From: Paratractidigestivibacter sp963640745
GTDB taxonomy: Bacteria > Actinomycetota > Coriobacteriia > Coriobacteriales > Atopobiaceae
DNA: 14,895 bases
NCBI GenBank assembly: GCA_963640745.1
Contig: CAVIBB010000040.1
Span: 1 to 14,895 of the forward strand
Direction of reading: 5' to 3'
The position numbers and the translations under genes were made by a program. Below are positions 13,152 to 14,895 of the stretch, in pieces. The notes under the pieces were generated by a model. It was not told where the DNA came from. It did not search any database and saw only the letters and a program-made list of their open reading frames with translations. How positions within the stretch are numbered: position 1 is the stretch's first letter; every line of letters starts with the position of its first letter.

Positions 13152-13285
13152 GGCGCGTCGGGGACGGCGTTCGAATCGCGGTCCGTTACCGCCCGTTCCC
13201 AAACAGCCGCGTTTTGCACCTTGTTTCCAAACGGTAGGTTAGGAGCAAACATGTCCTTTGGGCTTAAGACCGAGGCGTCGTTCGA
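13152..13285 (+). repeat. Duplicated queD upstream region, copy 2 (leads into the intact gene)
   Basis: 134 bases, starting directly after the gap and matching copy 1 from its first base. It contains the ribosome site and start of the intact queD gene. Confidence 0.92.
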
Positions 13286-13673
13286 CGCGGCCCACTTCCT
13301 CGCCGATTACTACGGCAAATGCGAGAATCTCCACGGCCATCGCTGGCGCGTGGTGGCGTACCTCGAGCAGGATGAGCTGCAAACGGAGGGCACCATGCGC
13401 GACATGGTCCTCGACTTCGGCGTGTTCAAGCGCGCTCTGCGCGAGCTTTGCGAGCAGTACGACCACACCTTCCTCGTGGAGGAGGGGACCCTCAAGCCGA
13501 CGACCATCGAGGCGCTTGAGTCCGAGGGCTTCTCGCTGACGGTGGTGCCGTACCGCACCACGGCCGAGAACCTCGCGCGGCACTTCGCCGACGAGCTTAT
13601 TGCCCGCGGGCTGCCGTGCTCGCAGGTCGATGTCTACGAGACGCCGCTCAACTGCGCGACGTATCGCCCCTAA
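13251..13673 (+). CDS. queD: 6-carboxy-5,6,7,8-tetrahydropterin synthase QueD
   Basis: 140 residues from ATG at 13251 with GGAG in the preceding TTAGGAGCAAAC. PTPS/QueD fold signatures: zinc ligands H15 (FDAAHFL), H28 and H30 (CENLHGHRW), catalytic C24, MVLDFGVFKRALRE, the D71-H72 pair (YDHTFL), PYRTTAENLARHFADEL and E130 (VYETPLN). QueD converts 7,8-dihydroneopterin triphosphate to 6-carboxytetrahydropterin, the first committed step to preQ0 and queuosine. CENLHGH, with Cys four residues before the His, fits QueD rather than eukaryotic-type PTPS. queE and queC are not in the window. The stop codon overlaps the ribosome site (AAGGAGG) of the transporter gene that follows 15 bases later, so the two are surely co-transcribed. 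Confidence 0.93.
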   Translation: MSFGLKTEASFDAAHFLADYYGKCENLHGHRWRVVAYLEQDELQTEGTMRDMVLDFGVFKRALRELCEQYDHTFLVEEGTLKPTTIEALESEGFSLTVVPYRTTAENLARHFADELIARGLPCSQVDVYETPLNCATYRP

Positions 13674-13688
13674 GGAGGCGCACCCTAC

Positions 13689-14570
13689 GTGAGTTGGGTT
13701 CTCGCGGCGTTCGCCTCGGCGCTGTTTGCGGGACTTACGTCGATTCTTGCCAAGGTCGGCATCGCACGCGCCGACTCGGACGTGGCCACGGCCATCCGTA
13801 CGTCGGTGGTGCTTGTCTTTAGCTGGGTGATGGCGGTTATCCAGGTGGGTGACGTGCCCGCCGCGCTCGCGGCCATCTCCGTGCGCTCGTACGTTTTTCT
13901 TGCCTTGTCTGGCCTGGCCACCGGCGCGAGCTGGATCTGCTACTTCGCCGCGCTTGCCGAAGGCGACGTGAACAAGGTCGTGCCCATCGACAAGTCCTCC
14001 ACGGCGCTCTCGGCATTGCTGGCCATCGTGCTGTTCGGAGAGACGGGGCATCTCGCGGTCAAGCTCGCTGCCACGGCCGCGATTCTTGGCGGCACCTTCC
14101 TCATGGTCGAGCGGAGGCGGGCCGCCGAGCCTGCGGGCGGGGAGGGGAGACGCTGGTTGTTTCTTGCCGCCGCTTCCGCGGTGTTTGCGGCGCTTACCTC
14201 GGTTCTTGCGAAGGTTGGCGTCGAGGGAGTCGACTCGAGCCTTGCCACGGCGGTGCGAACCTGCTTCGTGCTGGCGATGGCGTGGGTGATCGTGGTCGCG
14301 CGGGGAAAACTGCCGCTTGCCCGTGCTGTTGAGCCTCGTGAGCTGGGCTTTATCTGCGCGTCCGGCGTGGCGACGGGCGCTTCGTGGCTCTTCTACTACT
14401 ACGCGATCCAGGTGGGGCAGGTAAGCGTCGTCGTGCAGATCGACAAGCTCTCGATCCTGGTCTCCGTCGCGTTTGCGCGCCTGGTGTTCGGGGAGCGGCT
14501 GGGACGCCGTGCCGCCTTGGGGCTCGCGCTTATCGTCGCCGCGACGCTCGCGATGACGGTCTGGGCATAA
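13689..14570 (+). CDS. EamA/DMT-family transporter, cotranscribed with queD
   Basis: 293 residues from GTG at 13689, 8-9 bases after AAGGAGG, which overlaps the queD stop. About ten hydrophobic helices in two homologous halves: LTSILAKVGIARADSDVATA in the first and LTSVLAKVGVEGVDSSLATA in the second, each followed by an 'IRT/VRT' helix and later by GLATGASW / GVATGASW and PIDKSS / QIDKLS. This internal repeat is the hallmark of the EamA superfamily. Members export or import amino acids, sugars, nucleobase-like compounds or metabolites; the substrate is unknown here. The link to queD suggests a pterin or queuosine-precursor substrate, which is inference only. Basic residues separate the halves (VERRRAAE). 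A short AGCCT-CGAA-AGGCT hairpin at 14627-14640 follows the gene but is too weak to call a terminator. Confidence 0.93.
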   Translation: MSWVLAAFASALFAGLTSILAKVGIARADSDVATAIRTSVVLVFSWVMAVIQVGDVPAALAAISVRSYVFLALSGLATGASWICYFAALAEGDVNKVVPIDKSSTALSALLAIVLFGETGHLAVKLAATAAILGGTFLMVERRRAAEPAGGEGRRWLFLAAASAVFAALTSVLAKVGVEGVDSSLATAVRTCFVLAMAWVIVVARGKLPLARAVEPRELGFICASGVATGASWLFYYYAIQVGQVSVVVQIDKLSILVSVAFARLVFGERLGRRAALGLALIVAATLAMTVWA

Positions 14571-14858
14571 GCCGGCTGCTGCGGACCTTGTTTCCCCGGT
14601 CGACCGGATGGGAATGCACGTTAACGAGCCTCGAAAGGCTTTAAAACGCCGCCGTGAGGCCTTCTGTGATCACTTTTTCGCGATTGTGCGTGGATTTACG
14701 GGGCTTGCGGCGAGTATCGAAGGGGTGCTAGGCCGTCGCGGCGCGCAGGAATGTCGCAAAAGCCCAGGATTGCTCGATGCGAGGCGCGTATATCATGCAT
14801 CAAACATGCAATAATGCACGCACGATCTCGATTTTTTGTGCATGTGAGGGTCCGAAAC
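14571..14858. other. Intergenic region with ATGCA repeats before the last gene
   Basis: No gene is accepted. Small features are GTGATCAC (14666-14673), a perfect 8-base palindrome, and an ATGCA cluster: TGCAT-CAAAC-ATGCA (14796-14810), ATGCAC (14814-14819) and its inverse GTGCAT (14838-14843). TTGCTC (14770-14775) and TATCAT (14791-14796) could be promoter boxes, but the 15-base spacing is short. A 68-codon open frame (14608-14814) crosses these sites, has no ribosome site and is rejected. Confidence 0.5.
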
Positions 14859-14895
14859 ATGAAAATCGGCCGCGACGAGCTTCCCGTCACGGCCG
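14859..14895 (+). CDS. Start of an unidentified gene, 3' partial
   Basis: ATG at 14859, preceded by GTGAGGG at spacing of about 8, then codons for MKIGRDELPVTA up to the window end. Too little is visible to name the product. The long, motif-containing upstream region and the ribosome site support a real start. Confidence 0.5.
   Translation, partial: MKIGRDELPVTA

Larger units (their letters stand above)
12911..13250. other. Gene-free stretch with terminator, duplicated upstream region and sequence gap
   Basis: This 340-base stretch holds the esterase terminator, a short GC-rich spacer (12967-13008), the first copy of the queD upstream region, the ten-N gap and most of the second copy. The open frame that runs through 12678-13673 across the N bases is an artefact of the gap; the real gene starts at 13251. 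Both copies contain a GCGGT-CCGTT-ACCGC hairpin. No known preQ1 riboswitch pattern was recognised. Confidence 0.7.

Noticed and set aside
13009..13250. A preQ1 riboswitch before queD.
   Set aside because: Only a short GCGGT/ACCGC hairpin is seen, and the compact preQ1-I pattern (C-rich loop with an A-rich tail overlapping the ribosome site) is absent. preQ1-II or III could not be modelled by eye.
12678..13673. A plus-strand open frame running through the N bases and into queD.
   Set aside because: It overlaps the esterase in another frame, contains undetermined bases and fuses unrelated sequence. QueD starts at 13251 with its own ribosome site.

Overview
The window looks like a chromosomal segment of a high-GC, anaerobic, gut-type actinobacterium. 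Coriobacteriia close to Collinsella or Olsenella is the best guess. The reasons are the strong GC bias with long antisense open frames, good Shine-Dalgarno sites before most starts, an oxygen/NO-scavenging flavodiiron protein, and a secreted subtype B tannase-like esterase. The taxonomy is inference from gene content, not a search. A run of exactly ten N bases flanked by two diverged copies of the same 133-134 bp suggests a draft or metagenome-derived scaffold.

Layout. Positions 1-1265 (+) hold the 3' end of a beta-hydroxyacid dehydrogenase with an extraordinary Cys/His/Gly-rich tail, then a small membrane protein 6 bases later. Positions 1353-4289 (+) hold a helical-repeat protein, a membrane-anchored SurA/PrsA-like chaperone without a parvulin domain, and a fusion of a DUF523 (TudS-like) Fe-S desulfurase domain with a purine nucleoside phosphorylase, closed by a clear terminator. 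Positions 4344-6110 hold an imperfect inverted-repeat element, tRNA-Thr(CGT) with its own promoter and terminator, and a flavodiiron protein. tRNA-Phe(GAA) follows at 6262, again with its own promoter and terminator.

Positions 6411-8292 form a minus-strand accessory-looking cluster: a zinc-ribbon protein, a two-helix membrane microprotein, a lipoprotein, and a paralogue of the microprotein. The two microprotein genes also share a duplicated upstream block. Upstream lie a LysR-type regulator with overlapping palindromes at its 5' side and an acylphosphatase, both minus. A divergent plus-strand run then carries a DegV fatty-acid-binding protein and a Tat-type lipoprotein esterase of the subtype B tannase family with a good terminator. 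After the duplicated, N-interrupted stretch come QueD (6-carboxytetrahydropterin synthase) and, 15 bases later, an EamA-type transporter. The window ends 37 bases into another gene.

The most unusual items are the Cys/His tail, the DUF523-PNP fusion, the microprotein/lipoprotein/zinc-ribbon cluster, the overlapping palindromes before the LysR gene, and the duplication around the sequence gap.
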